Notes: generated by a model from the letters alone, not told the origin. A stretch of 64,000 nucleotides of DNA from an uncultured Oscillospiraceae bacterium (GCA_900539845.1 UQDP01000004.1:1-64000), one strand, 5' to 3'; positions 25,514 to 33,796 are shown, counted from the first letter of the stretch. Made by a program: numbers and translations.

Positions 25514-26929
25514 ATGAAAAGCACATTAAAACTTGTACGCCGTTTTATAGGAATATTACTGCTCAGCTCTTTTCTGATATTAGTGCTCAATATGATTCTG
25601 CTTCTGATCGCCGCCACGGTCTATGCCAACACCGGCAGTATGAACGGCACATGGAGCTTTGCCGAGGAAGCGGCGAACGCGATCACACAGACGGACGGCG
25701 TCTACGCCCTTGACCCGAAAGAAGAACAAAAACTGATTGACGATGACACATGGGCAATATTTATTGACAACGCCACACTTGAAGTGGTTTGGCACAGCAG
25801 CAATCTGCCGGAGGAGATCCCGCTCAGCTATACCGCAGGTGAGCTATCTGCCGCCACGCGCGGCTATATCAAGGACTATCCCACTGCAACATCCACCGAC
25901 AAAAACGAAAACGGACTGATGATCCTCGGTTTTCCGAAGGACAGCTACTGGAAGCATATGAATCCGATGTGGGATTACGATTTTATTAAGAACTCACCAA
26001 TGATCGTTGTGGGCGTTTTCGCCGTAAACGCCGCGCTGATCATGCTGATTTATGTAATTGCCAATGCAAGGCTGCTGCGTTCCGTGAAGTCAATAGTCAG
26101 CGGCATAGAGGACCTGCCCACGGGCCGCCCCGTATATATTAAGGAAAAGGGGCTGCTTTCCGAACTCGCCTCAAAGATCAATAAGACCTCCGATATCCTG
26201 CAAATGCAGAAAACGGAACTTAGAAAAAAAGAAAGCGCGCGGGCAAACTGGATATCGGGCGTTTCACACGATATCAGAACACCGCTTTCCATGGTCATGG
26301 GATATGCCGGGCAGCTTGAGGAGGATTCAAAACTGCCGGCGGAAAGCAGAAAAAAAGCCGGAATCATCCGGCAGCAGAGCATGAAAATGAAAAATCTGAT
26401 CAATGATCTGAATTTAGCGTCCAAGCTGGAATACAACATGCAGCCGCTCGCTCCCGCGCCTGTCAATCTTGTCGGCGCGGCACGAAGCTGTGTTGTGGAT
26501 TTTATCAATTCCGATACAGACGGCAGATACAGCTTTGAATGGAACACTTCGCCCGATCTTACGGCGTGCATAATAAACGGCGATGAAGCGCTTATACGCC
26601 GTGCAATGAATAATATTATAATCAATTCGCAGGTGCACAACCCCGAAGGCTGTAAAATAAGCGTTGCGGTTTGTGAAGAGGAAAAGGTATACAAAATCAC
26701 AGAAGAAGATAACGGGAAGGGAATCACGGACGAAAAGCTCAGCAAGATCCGGAACACGCCTCACTATATGATGAGTGACGACAGTGTAAACGAGCCGCGC
26801 CACGGGCTCGGTCTGCTGATCGTGCGCCAGATCGTCTCGGCGCACGGCGGCAGCGTTGCGTTCAGCCATGGCAAAGACGGCAGCGGCTTTGCCGTTACCC
26901 TGATCTTCCCGAAAGACGGCAATAAATAA
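25514..26929 (+). CDS. Sensor histidine kinase
   Basis: 471 residues. The first membrane helix is at about 12-37 and the second at about 165-187, enclosing an extracellular domain of roughly 125 residues. A HAMP-like linker follows. The phospho-accepting His lies in SGVSHDIRTPLSMVMGYAGQL. The ATPase domain has the N-box NNIIINSQVHNPEG, G1 EEDNGKGI and G2 GLGLLIVRQIVSAHGGSV. The large outer loop suggests direct ligand sensing, unlike the tiny loop of BceS-type kinases, and is closer to NisK- or CprK-like sensors. Pairs with the regulator upstream. Confidence 0.93.
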   Translation: MKSTLKLVRRFIGILLLSSFLILVLNMILLLIAATVYANTGSMNGTWSFAEEAANAITQTDGVYALDPKEEQKLIDDDTWAIFIDNATLEVVWHSSNLPEEIPLSYTAGELSAATRGYIKDYPTATSTDKNENGLMILGFPKDSYWKHMNPMWDYDFIKNSPMIVVGVFAVNAALIMLIYVIANARLLRSVKSIVSGIEDLPTGRPVYIKEKGLLSELASKINKTSDILQMQKTELRKKESARANWISGVSHDIRTPLSMVMGYAGQLEEDSKLPAESRKKAGIIRQQSMKMKNLINDLNLASKLEYNMQPLAPAPVNLVGAARSCVVDFINSDTDGRYSFEWNTSPDLTACIINGDEALIRRAMNNIIINSQVHNPEGCKISVAVCEEEKVYKITEEDNGKGITDEKLSKIRNTPHYMMSDDSVNEPRHGLGLLIVRQIVSAHGGSVAFSHGKDGSGFAVTLIFPKDGNK

Positions 26930-26939
26930 CAAAAAGCCT

Positions 26940-26965
26940 GAAGCCCCGGCAGAGCCGGGGGCTTC
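26940..26965 (+). terminator. Hairpin after the kinase gene
   Basis: GAAGCCCCGGC and GCCGGGGGCTTC form a very stable stem around AGA, but no T-run follows. It probably terminates or protects the regulator-kinase mRNA. Confidence 0.5.
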
Positions 26966-27012
26966 ATTGAAAAGGAGTAAAACCTTCAGCATAATGCCGA
27001 AAAGTATTTGCG

Positions 27013-27201
27013 TTATTTTGTCTTGTGGGTGCCTTTGTCATTCTGCGCGCAAGTGCCTGCGCAGCCGCACGCACCGCCGCAGGAGGAGCAGTCTCCCCCG
27101 CAGGAGGATTTGCCGTTTTTCTTATCTCTGATCATTTTGGCAACCACTGCCGCAACGACGGCAAGGATGATCGCCAAAACCACTATACTTCCCCAAGTCA
27201 T
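27013..27201 (-). CDS. FeoB-associated cysteine-rich membrane protein
   Basis: 62 residues. One N-terminal membrane helix (IVVLAIILAVVAAVVAKMI) is followed by a basic stretch and a cysteine cluster, CGGDCSSCGGACGCAGTC, with seven Cys. This matches the small FeoB-associated Cys-rich family encoded right after feoB in many Firmicutes, thought to help FeoB handle ferrous iron. It is 26 bp after feoB on the same strand, so it belongs to the feo operon. Confidence 0.9.
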   Translation of the reverse strand: MTWGSIVVLAIILAVVAAVVAKMIRDKKNGKSSCGGDCSSCGGACGCAGTCAQNDKGTHKTK

Positions 27202-27227
27202 AAAAACACCTTATTTCATTTAAAAGC

Positions 27228-29639
27228 TTATTTAACTGCTTTTGCTTTCTTTTTTGTTTTGATATCTGTATAAGCGAGCCTGTTTTCATCATACTTGTTC
27301 TTTCTGAACAGCAGATACAGGAAGCCTGCCAGCACGATGACCGCAAGCACCGTCCAGAACGAGAAGGAAACAGAACCCATAATCAGACCGACAATCTGAT
27401 AGACCATAAGTGAAATGCAGTATGCGAAAATCGTCTGATAACCGATCGCGATCCAGGTCCACTTCGCGCTGTTCATCTCTCTCTTGATTGCGCCGATTGC
27501 CGCGAAGCACGGAGCACAGAGAAGGTTGAAGATGAGGAACGAGTAAGCCGCGATATAGGACATGCCCTCAAAATCAAGCACGCCGAATACGCCGACGACT
27601 TCTTCTTTTGCAACCAGACCCATAATCGTGGCAATCGTTGCCTTGATATTATCAAATCCGAGCGGCAGGAATATCCATTTCACAACATTTGCGATCATTC
27701 CGAGAATGCTGCTTTCCAGCTCCATCTCAAGCTCAAAGCCGAAGTTTCCGGCAGAGGTGGTGCCGAAATGCGAGCCTGCCCAGATGAATATGGATGAAAG
27801 CAGAATAATAGTGCCTGCTTTTTTGATAAAGGAGGAGCCGCGCTCCCACATGGAACGCATAACGGAACCGAAAGTGGGCACGTGATAAGCCGGAAGCTCC
27901 ATAACGAACGGAGCGGGATCGCCTGCAAAGATCTTTGTCTTTTTAAGAATGATACCTGAAATGATGATCGCAGCTATGCCTATAAAGTACGCGCTGGGCG
28001 CAACCCACCAGGCGCCATGGAACAGTGCCGTTGCAATCAGCGCAACTATGGGCATCTTGGCTCCGCAGGGGATAAATGTAGTCGTCATGACCGTCATTTT
28101 TCTGTCCCTGTCATTTTCAATCGTACGGCTTGCCATAACGCCCGGAACGCCGCAGCCCGTGCCTATGAGCATAGGAATAAAGGATTTGCCGGAAAGTCCG
28201 AAGCGGCGGAAGATCCTGTCCATAATAAACGCAACACGCGCCATGTAGCCGCAGCCCTCAAGAATGGCTAGGAATATAAACAGCACAAGCATCTGCGGAA
28301 CGAAGCCGAGTACTGCGCCCACACCGCCGACGATACCGTCAAGCACAAGGCTCTTGAGCCAGTCCGTGCAGTTTATAGCGTCAAGCCCGCGCTCAACAAA
28401 CACGGGAATACCGGGAACATAAACACCGTAATCCTCGGTTGCGGGCACATTTTCCATCTCAAGCGCCGCGTCAACGGTTGCCGAAATATCATAGCCTTCT
28501 TCGGCAAGCGAATCCGCGTAAGAGCCGTAAGCCTCGTCAAACGCTGCGTAATCGCCGTCAGCAATAGCCGTCTGAATATCCTCAGCGCCCGCAACATCGG
28601 CTGCAACAGCCGCGTCAACCGTATCAACAACGCTCGGTGTCCAGATATACTCCGCCGCGAATTCGTTCATCGCGTCATCGTAATCTCCCTGACCCGTAAG
28701 ATGCCAGCCGTCGCCGAAAACGCCGTCATTCGTCCAGTCCGTCAGAACGGTTCCCACAGTAGTCCACGAAATATAATACACAAGAAACATAACCACCACG
28801 AATATCGGCAGCGCAAGGAATCTGTTCGTAACTATTCTATCAATTTTATCCGAGGCAGTCAACTTGCCCTTTTGCTTGTTAACATAGCAGGAACCGATGA
28901 TCGAAGTGATATATTCATACCTTTCATTGGTAATGATGCTTTCGCTGTCATCGTCAAACTCCGTCTCGGCTTCCTTAACAATGTCCTCAACATTGGGAAG
29001 GCTTGCGCCCGTTTCCGCAATCTTATCATCACGCTCAAAAAGCTTGATCGCGTAAAAGCGTTTCTGCTCATCCGGAACATTCAGCTGCGCTTCTATCCTG
29101 CCGAGGTAATCCTCAACGCCCACACTGAATTTGTGAACGATCGGCTGTTTGTGACCGGCAGCGGCAACGACCGCGTCAGCCGCCTCCTTGATGCCGTCGC
29201 CCTTAAGAGCCGATATTTCAACCACAAGGCAGCCCAGAGCCTGAGAAAGCTTTTCGGAATTTATCCTGCTGCCGGATTTGCTTACAACATCCATCATATT
29301 GACGGCAACCACAACCGGCACACCCAGTTCAAGAAGCTGCGTGGTAAGATAAAGGTTTCTTTCAAGATTCGTGCCGTCCACGATATTCAGTATCGCGTCA
29401 GGCTTTTCATCCAGTATGTAGTTTCTGGCAACGACTTCTTCCAACGTGTAAGGCGAAAGGCTGTAAATACCCGGAAGATCGGTGATCGTAACGGTTTTAT
29501 CGCTCTTCAGCTTACCTTCCTTTTTTTCAACTGTTACACCGGGCCAGTTTCCCACAAACTGATTGGAGCCTGTGAGCGCGTTGAACAGCGTTGTTTTACC
29601 GCTGTTGGGATTCCCGGCAAGCGCTATTTTGATAGACAT
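27228..29639 (-). CDS. feoB: Ferrous iron transport protein B
   Basis: 803 residues from the ATG at 29639 with GAGGAGG; a longer frame lacks a ribosome site. The N-terminal G domain has G1 GNPNSGKTTLFN, the switch VTVEKKEGK, G3 DLPGIYSL and G4 NMMD. A helical regulatory (NFeoB) domain follows, then the membrane part with Gate motifs (AFIMDRIFRRFGLSGKSFIP, IGTGCGVPGVMASR). An inserted acidic Ala/Asp-rich segment at about residues 310-420 sits between the first membrane helix (LALPIFVVVMFLVYYIS) and the rest, as in many clostridial FeoB. It takes up Fe(II). Preceded by two feoA genes and an operator-like site. Confidence 0.97.
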   Translation of the reverse strand: MSIKIALAGNPNSGKTTLFNALTGSNQFVGNWPGVTVEKKEGKLKSDKTVTITDLPGIYSLSPYTLEEVVARNYILDEKPDAILNIVDGTNLERNLYLTTQLLELGVPVVVAVNMMDVVSKSGSRINSEKLSQALGCLVVEISALKGDGIKEAADAVVAAAGHKQPIVHKFSVGVEDYLGRIEAQLNVPDEQKRFYAIKLFERDDKIAETGASLPNVEDIVKEAETEFDDDSESIITNERYEYITSIIGSCYVNKQKGKLTASDKIDRIVTNRFLALPIFVVVMFLVYYISWTTVGTVLTDWTNDGVFGDGWHLTGQGDYDDAMNEFAAEYIWTPSVVDTVDAAVAADVAGAEDIQTAIADGDYAAFDEAYGSYADSLAEEGYDISATVDAALEMENVPATEDYGVYVPGIPVFVERGLDAINCTDWLKSLVLDGIVGGVGAVLGFVPQMLVLFIFLAILEGCGYMARVAFIMDRIFRRFGLSGKSFIPMLIGTGCGVPGVMASRTIENDRDRKMTVMTTTFIPCGAKMPIVALIATALFHGAWWVAPSAYFIGIAAIIISGIILKKTKIFAGDPAPFVMELPAYHVPTFGSVMRSMWERGSSFIKKAGTIILLSSIFIWAGSHFGTTSAGNFGFELEMELESSILGMIANVVKWIFLPLGFDNIKATIATIMGLVAKEEVVGVFGVLDFEGMSYIAAYSFLIFNLLCAPCFAAIGAIKREMNSAKWTWIAIGYQTIFAYCISLMVYQIVGLIMGSVSFSFWTVLAVIVLAGFLYLLFRKNKYDENRLAYTDIKTKKKAKAVK

Positions 29640-29674
29640 AATGTTCCTCCTCACAAATCGGTCGGAAAACAAAC

Positions 29675-29690
29675 GTTAGTTTCTCCTAAC
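29675..29690. promoter_or_regulatory. Iron-box-like inverted repeat before feoB
   Basis: GTTAG-N6-CTAAC, 36 bp upstream of the feoB start, the same size and arms as the box at 30213-30228. This suggests a second control point inside the operon. Confidence 0.5.
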
Positions 29691-29729
29691 CGTTATGTAC
29701 TGTATTTTGCTTTTGCCTAAGCCGCAGTG

Positions 29730-29948
29730 TTATTCCACCTCAATATTCGCGGCGTCCGCTTTTCTGAGAGAAAGCTCATAGCCCCTGACGGTAACCTCAA
29801 CCGGGTCGCCGAGCGGCGCAACCTTGCGGATATAAACAGCAACGCCCTTTGTTATGCCCATATCCATGATCCGTCTTTTCAGCGCGCCCTCGCCGTTAAT
29901 TTTCTTAACGGTAACGGTAGAGCCGATCTTTGCTTCCTTTAAAGTCAT
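29730..29948 (-). CDS. feoA: FeoA domain protein (second copy)
   Basis: 72 residues; AAGGAGG upstream. A small SH3-like FeoA fold: TLKEAKIGSTVTVKKINGEG, LKRRIMDMGITKGVAVYI and VEVTVRGYELSLRKADAANIEV. It is a cytoplasmic partner of FeoB. It lies between the first feoA and feoB; the arrangement feoA-feoA-feoB is common in Clostridia. Confidence 0.92.
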   Translation of the reverse strand: MTLKEAKIGSTVTVKKINGEGALKRRIMDMGITKGVAVYIRKVAPLGDPVEVTVRGYELSLRKADAANIEVE

Positions 29949-29969
29949 TGCAACTCCTCCTTATTAAGA

Positions 29970-30182
29970 TTAAGCAACAATTATTTTATTTGCAACTGTT
30001 TTGCTTATCGCAACGCGGGCATCCTTAATATTCACGATCAGATTCCCGCCGAGGCTTGACACAACCGTAACGTCAGCCCCCTCAACAAAACCGAGGTTTT
30101 CAAGATGATGCCTTGTTTCCTCTTTGCCTGTTATTTTTGCGATCTTTTTCCTTTCTCCGAAATCTGCCATTGAAAGAAGCAC
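29970..30182 (-). CDS. feoA: FeoA domain protein (first copy)
   Basis: 70 residues from a GTG at 30180-30182, chosen because AGGAG lies 8 bp upstream. A longer frame from 30224 would run through an operator-like repeat and has no ribosome site. The core is FGERKKIAKITGKEETRHHLENLGFVEGADVTVVSSLGGNLIVNIKDARVAISK cut here only in description: a diverged FeoA. It has the usual LGF and DARVAI segments. First gene of the feo operon. Confidence 0.85.
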   Translation of the reverse strand: MLLSMADFGERKKIAKITGKEETRHHLENLGFVEGADVTVVSSLGGNLIVNIKDARVAISKTVANKIIVA

Positions 30183-30212
30183 CGTAACATCTCCTGACCG
30201 GCGGCATATCGA

Positions 30213-30228
30213 GTTAGTTTTCACTAAC
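30213..30228. promoter_or_regulatory. Iron-box-like operator upstream of feoA
   Basis: GTTAGTTTTCACTAAC: perfect 6-bp arms around TTTC. It lies between the feo promoter and the GTG start. DtxR/IdeR-type repressors recognise TTAGG...CCTAA-like palindromes, so iron-dependent repression is plausible. Confidence 0.55.
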
Positions 30229-30246
30229 GCTGCCGCAAAAGATAAT

Positions 30247-30299
30247 GGTTAGTACTAACTAACCTATAAAAATATACCATGATTACTCATTTCTGTCAA
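30247..30299 (-). promoter_or_regulatory. Consensus feo promoter with operator at the start site
   Basis: Minus-strand TTGACA (30294-30299), a 17-bp spacer and TATATT (30271-30276). The predicted start near 30264 falls on the edge of the palindromic block at 30247-30264 (GGTTAGTTAGTACTAACC on the minus strand). A repressor there would block RNA polymerase. Confidence 0.75.
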
Positions 30300-30367
30300 T
30301 ACATTTTTTAAATTTTTAACAGAATTTTGCAGCTTAAGTTTTCTTCGATGCAGCAATCAAAAACCGT

Positions 30368-31144
30368 TCACTTTTTCGGCATATACATAACGCCAACGAT
30401 TTGATTTACCGACCCGGCAGGAAGGAGCTTTTGCAACAGGCAGAAGGATTTATACTTTGCGCCTATTGTTGCCAGAACGGGCAGCCGCTTTTTTTGTGAG
30501 ATCTTCACAATGTTTTTTGCGATATACGCAGGCGACATGCCGTTTATTTCGTCATTTTCCATAACCTTAACACTGCGCCCTATCGCCCCATCGTAAACAT
30601 CATCTCCGGCAAAATCCTTTTTGCGCGCGGCAGTAAACCCCGTTTTAACATCGCCCAGCCTGATCGAGCATACCGAAACACCGAACTGCCGCAGCTCATT
30701 TGAAAGCGCAAGGGAAAGGCTTTCTATCGCCGATTTTGTTGCTGAGTAAAACGACTGAAACGGAATGGAAAAAACAGACGCAGCGGAGGAGATAAAAACG
30801 ATCCTGCCCCTGCTTTCACGCAACTTCGGCAGTGCGGCCTTTGTTACGGCAATATGCGCAAAATAATTCAGCTCAAACTGAGAGCGGATCTCGCTCATAT
30901 CCGTAAATTCCACACAGCCCGAAACACCGAAGCCGGCGTTGTTGATAAGCAGGTCTATCCTGCCGATCTGTGAGAAAGCCCGCTCTATATCCTGCTGATC
31001 CGTAATATCGCATCGAATACTTTCAACACCCGGCACATCACATGCACGCCGCTGAAGGCTGATGACCTGCCAGCCCTCATGAACAAGAACACGCGCTGTT
31101 TCCTTTCCGATTCCGCCTGAAGCTCCCGTAATGACCGCAACCAT
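30368..31144 (-). CDS. Short-chain dehydrogenase/reductase
   Basis: 258 residues; GGAGGCG upstream. Classical SDR: nucleotide-binding ITGASGGIGKETARVL, NNAGFGVSG, catalytic Ser in VFISSAASVFS and the YSATKSA motif (Tyr-x-x-x-Lys). The Arg in SLQRR after the second strand suggests NADP use. The C-terminal part (FTAARKKDFAGDD, YIAKNIVKISQKKRLPVLATIGAKYK) resembles the DltE/YbbO-type SDRs of unknown substrate. Single gene, not linked to the ribosomal operon beyond it. Confidence 0.88.
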   Translation of the reverse strand: MVAVITGASGGIGKETARVLVHEGWQVISLQRRACDVPGVESIRCDITDQQDIERAFSQIGRIDLLINNAGFGVSGCVEFTDMSEIRSQFELNYFAHIAVTKAALPKLRESRGRIVFISSAASVFSIPFQSFYSATKSAIESLSLALSNELRQFGVSVCSIRLGDVKTGFTAARKKDFAGDDVYDGAIGRSVKVMENDEINGMSPAYIAKNIVKISQKKRLPVLATIGAKYKSFCLLQKLLPAGSVNQIVGVMYMPKK

Positions 31145-31225
31145 AATAACGCCTCCAAATAATTAAAATAATGTAAATAATATATAGTATAGCACCTGTA
31201 AAAAGAATTGCAATATGTGCAAAAT

Positions 31226-31260
31226 ATAAAAAACACGAGCCCGCTGTTGCGGACCCGCGT
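31226..31260 (-). terminator. Terminator after rpmA
   Basis: Arms ACACGAGCCCGC (31233-31244) and GCGGACCCGCGT (31249-31260) form a 12-bp stem with G-U pairs. It is followed on the minus strand by a T-run (A-run at 31226-31232). Confidence 0.85.
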
Positions 31261-31283
31261 TTGCTTTGACCTTAATAAGATTA

Positions 31284-31568
31284 TTACTGCTCAACAGGGT
31301 AAACAGAAACCTTTTTCTTATCCTTGCCCATTCTTTCAAACTTAACGGTGCCGTCAATAAGGGCATAGAGCGTATCGTCAGAGCCGATGCCTACATTATT
31401 GCCGGGATGAATGTGCGTTCCTCTCTGGCGGTAAAGGATGTTGCCTGCCAGAACGAACTGACCGTCCGCTCTTTTAGCGCCGAGACGCTTGGATTCGGAA
31501 TCACGGCCGTTCTTGGTTGAACCCATACCTTTTTTATGAGCAAAAAGCTGTAAATCTAACTTAAGCAT
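31284..31568 (-). CDS. rpmA: Ribosomal protein bL27 with Prp-cleaved N-terminal extension
   Basis: 94 residues. It begins [18 protein letters not shown]: the Firmicute-type nine-residue extension ending LQLF, removed by Prp so that the mature protein starts at AHKKG. The rest is the standard L27 fold with [21 protein letters not shown]. It sits in the peptidyl transferase centre. The protease gene lies directly upstream. Confidence 0.97.
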   Translation of the reverse strand: MLKLDLQLFAHKKGMGSTKNGRDSESKRLGAKRADGQFVLAGNILYRQRGTHIHPGNNVGIGSDDTLYALIDGTVKFERMGKDKKKVSVYPVEQ

Positions 31569-31886
31569 TTACTGCACCTCCGAAATGATAACTTTAATGT
31601 TTTCAGGATACTCTTTCTGAAGCTCGTTCAAATGGAGCAGCAGACCTTTCAGTATATCCTGAGCGGAAACCGGATCGTCTTTTATTTCCAGCCTTAAAAA
31701 ACCTTTTTCAGCCTCTGCATCGGCGGAAAGATTCAAAACATCGGTCACGGTATTCGCCGCCATCAGGCATGCGCTTGAAACGAACGCACACAGGATATCC
31801 TGCCCGCTCGGAGCGGTGAGCGAATGACCTTTTGATGTAAAGCCCTTAAAAAGACCTTCCGATCTGAAAAATTCAACTTCAATCAT
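31569..31886 (-). CDS. prp: Ribosomal-processing cysteine protease Prp
   Basis: 105 residues from the ATG at 31886; a TTG three codons earlier is possible. There is no strong ribosome site, and the start lies 5 bp after the rplU stop, so translation is probably coupled. Catalytic His is in FTSKGHSLTA and Cys in QDILCAFVSSA, as in Prp (DUF464). It cuts the N-terminal extension of L27. Abuts rpmA without a gap. Confidence 0.93.
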   Translation of the reverse strand: MIEVEFFRSEGLFKGFTSKGHSLTAPSGQDILCAFVSSACLMAANTVTDVLNLSADAEAEKGFLRLEIKDDPVSAQDILKGLLLHLNELQKEYPENIKVIISEVQ

Positions 31887-31891
31887 TTTGA

Positions 31892-32200
31892 TCAAGCGTT
31901 GATCGCGGTGATCTCAACCTTTGTATACGGCTGACGATGACCCATCTTGCGCTTTTCGTTCTTCTTCGGCTTATAAGTAAATACAGTGATCTTCTTAGCC
32001 TTGCCGTTTTTAAGAACCTTGGCGGTTACGGTTGCCTTCGCGCAATCCTTGCCGGCTTTGATGCCTTTGTCGTCACATACAGCAAGAACCTGATCAAAGG
32101 TTACTTCAGAGTCTGCCTCTGCGCCGAGCTTTTCAACGTAAACAACGTCGCCCTCGGAAACCTTATACTGCTTGCCGCCGGTTACGATAACAGCGTACAT
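31892..32200 (-). CDS. rplU: Ribosomal protein bL21
   Basis: 102 residues; AAAGGAAGG upstream. [25 protein letters not shown] and the basic end [22 protein letters not shown] are diagnostic. First gene of rplU-prp-rpmA, with a consensus promoter and a structured leader. Confidence 0.97.
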   Translation of the reverse strand: MYAVIVTGGKQYKVSEGDVVYVEKLGAEADSEVTFDQVLAVCDDKGIKAGKDCAKATVTAKVLKNGKAKKITVFTYKPKKNEKRKMGHRQPYTKVEITAINA

Positions 32201-32276
32201 AGATTTTACCTTCCTTTATTCAGACTCGCTATGGCAGGTGAACATATATGTTTCTTGCATACCTGCAATATGCGGC
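32201..32276 (-). ncRNA. L21-type ribosomal protein leader
   Basis: The 76-nt leader folds through GCAGGT (minus-strand pairing of 32261-32266 with 32234-32239) around an inner palindrome GAACATATATGTTC. Position before rplU and the fold size fit the L21 leader found in Firmicutes, which is thought to be a binding site for autoregulation. Not checked against a covariance model. Confidence 0.55.
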
Positions 32277-32282
32277 TTAATA

Positions 32283-32310
32283 ATTATAGCATATAAATTT
32301 ATATTGTCAA
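32283..32310 (-). promoter_or_regulatory. Promoter of rplU-prp-rpmA
   Basis: Minus-strand TTGACA (32305-32310), 16-bp spacer, TATAAT (32283-32288), both perfect hexamers, with start near 32276. Confidence 0.85.
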
Positions 32311-32315
32311 GAAAA

Positions 32316-32558
32316 TTATTTGATTTCCTGCTCCAAATCATAAAAATATTTTGAATTGAAAAATTCCTGAATGGATATGTTTAAACCGTCGCACATCTTT
32401 TTTATCGTTGAAACGGTAACGCTTTTATTTCTTCCGCTAACAATATTGTTCAGTGTGGACTGCGTCATACCGCTCATAATCGCAAGTTTATTTACAGTAA
32501 TATCATGATCTTCGCAGAGTTCAATAATTCTGTATCTGGTTGCTTCGCCTATCGTCAA
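32316..32558 (-). CDS. XRE-family transcriptional regulator
   Basis: 80 residues from a TTG at 32556-32558, placed 6 bp after AGAGGGTG; a GTG three codons earlier is too close to that site. The protein is an HTH domain: GEATRYRIIELCEDHDITVNKLAIMSGMTQSTLNNIVSGRNKSVTVSTIKK abbreviated here to its key parts, MTQSTLNNIVSGRN as recognition helix region and GLNISIQEFF at the end. It is divergent from a lipoprotein gene. The intergenic region carries repeated AACTC/GAGTT palindromes that it probably binds. Confidence 0.85.
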   Translation of the reverse strand: MTIGEATRYRIIELCEDHDITVNKLAIMSGMTQSTLNNIVSGRNKSVTVSTIKKMCDGLNISIQEFFNSKYFYDLEQEIK

Positions 32559-32587
32559 ATGAATCACCCTCTTAAGGATAATTCAAA

Positions 32588-32658
32588 AGAGTTAAAATGA
32601 TTAACTCTTTTGAGTTGACAATTTAGTTTAATAATGTTATAATTAACTCAATTGAGTT
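32588..32658 (+). promoter_or_regulatory. Perfect consensus promoter overlapped by paired AACTC-N4-GAGTT operators
   Basis: TTGACA (32615-32620), 17-bp spacer and TATAAT (32638-32643) match the housekeeping consensus exactly. AACTCTTTTGAGTT (32603-32616) overlaps the -35 and AACTCAATTGAGTT (32645-32658) covers the start site. A third inverted repeat, AGAGTTAA-N5-TTAACTCT (32588-32608), overlaps the first and faces the XRE gene. This is the classic picture of a strong promoter held off by a dimeric repressor. Confidence 0.75.
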
Positions 32659-32676
32659 ATTTATGAGGTGAAACCG

Positions 32677-33642
32677 ATGAAACGAATAAAAAACTTTGCA
32701 ATGATTGCAATCATTGCAGCAACTTTGAGTTTATTGTTCTATGGCTGTGGTTCGATTGTTAATGAAAACGAGTTACAAACTCCCTCGGATAACAGCAATA
32801 CACATAATGCCTATGACTCTGATAATGGTACGAAACTTTCAGATGAATGTGATTTTCTTTTGTCAATCGGCATAGATGATGCTGGAAACACATATGAGCT
32901 TGTTGCAAATGCCGCTGAAACATTTGACGATACCAACAAAATAGGCGTTATAAAAAACAATGAGTGGTATATTGAGCCGACAAATGATTGCCCGTTTATT
33001 GACGAGAACGGCCGCATTATGGGTGTAACCATAGGTTTCGATCAGCATAATTACTATATTTATGACGGTAAAGACTGGGAATATATTTATATTGGGAATG
33101 ATTGTTTTGCATACTCCGAAGGATTGATTGGCTGTAATATTTTATGGAATGCAAGAACAAAAGCCTCCCATTCTTTTCGTTTTGGAGAATACAGTACTGA
33201 ATATGTTTTGGACATCGTAGTAAAAAATGTCGGTGAAAATGATTATTTGCAAAATAATTTAGACTCTGAATATGTTCTTTTTCTTGATGACAAGGGATAT
33301 GAATGGGAATATAAACTGCTTAACACCAATACAATGACATTTGACAGCGAATTTACAGATATAGGGTATGACAAATATTCTGTATATCCTTATTCAGAGG
33401 ATTTATTCTTTGCCGAAACAGAAAATGGACAGTTCGGATTTTTTGATAAAAGTGGCAATTTAAATATAGATTTTGCAGAATATTCTGACTCTTTTAATCT
33501 CGGAACTCCAACGCCAAGATATTTTCAAAACGGAACATTTAAATTCAATTATCCAAACAGCGCCGGCGTGTTTTTTGAAATAACGATTGACAAACGGGGA
33601 AATATAATTTCCGAAGTGTCTGAAATGGAAACAAAAGAATAA
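32677..33642 (+). CDS. Repressor-controlled lipoprotein with WG-like repeats
   Basis: 321 residues from the ATG at 32677 with GAGGTG 6 bp upstream; a GTG at 32668 overlaps the ribosome site. The lipobox is LFYGC, after a 22-residue hydrophobic signal. An Asn/Ser-rich linker follows. The mature domain has repeated short strands: GVIKNNEWYIEPTNDCPFID, YIYDGKDWEYIYIG, and ETENGQFGFFDKSGNLNIDF. These resemble WG-repeat beta segments (G-x-x-(D/N)-x-x-G-x-(W/F)). The gene has lower GC than its neighbours, hinting at horizontal transfer together with the XRE gene. Function unknown. Confidence 0.75.
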   Translation: MKRIKNFAMIAIIAATLSLLFYGCGSIVNENELQTPSDNSNTHNAYDSDNGTKLSDECDFLLSIGIDDAGNTYELVANAAETFDDTNKIGVIKNNEWYIEPTNDCPFIDENGRIMGVTIGFDQHNYYIYDGKDWEYIYIGNDCFAYSEGLIGCNILWNARTKASHSFRFGEYSTEYVLDIVVKNVGENDYLQNNLDSEYVLFLDDKGYEWEYKLLNTNTMTFDSEFTDIGYDKYSVYPYSEDLFFAETENGQFGFFDKSGNLNIDFAEYSDSFNLGTPTPRYFQNGTFKFNYPNSAGVFFEITIDKRGNIISEVSEMETKE

Positions 33643-33652
33643 TATTTTACTC

Positions 33653-33681
33653 TTTACAATTTTGTTTTTGTGTGCTATAAT
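33653..33681 (+). promoter_or_regulatory. Promoter of rpsO
   Basis: TTTACA (33653-33658), 17-bp spacer, TATAAT (33676-33681); start near 33688. Confidence 0.8.
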
Positions 33682-33687
33682 GCTTTC

Positions 33688-33796
33688 GCTGTATACGAAT
33701 TACTCGGATAAGGGCGCAGGCGCCATTGGCGAGTTCACCATTCCCCTATCTGTGTTTTTCGCTGACCGGCAAATACGATTAAAGAGGTGAAATGAA
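33688..33796 (+). ncRNA. Structured rpsO leader
   Basis: The leader of about 109 nt can pair GGATAAGGG with CCCCTATC around two small GC hairpins (GGCGC/GCGCC and GGCGAGTTCACC). S15 leaders that bind S15 are known in several bacterial groups, and this position and size fit one. The fold is by eye only. Confidence 0.45.

Noticed and set aside
28701..29720. 339-residue open frame on the plus strand opposite feoB
   Set aside because: It lies wholly antisense to the conserved G domain of FeoB, lacks a ribosome site and has no recognisable motif.
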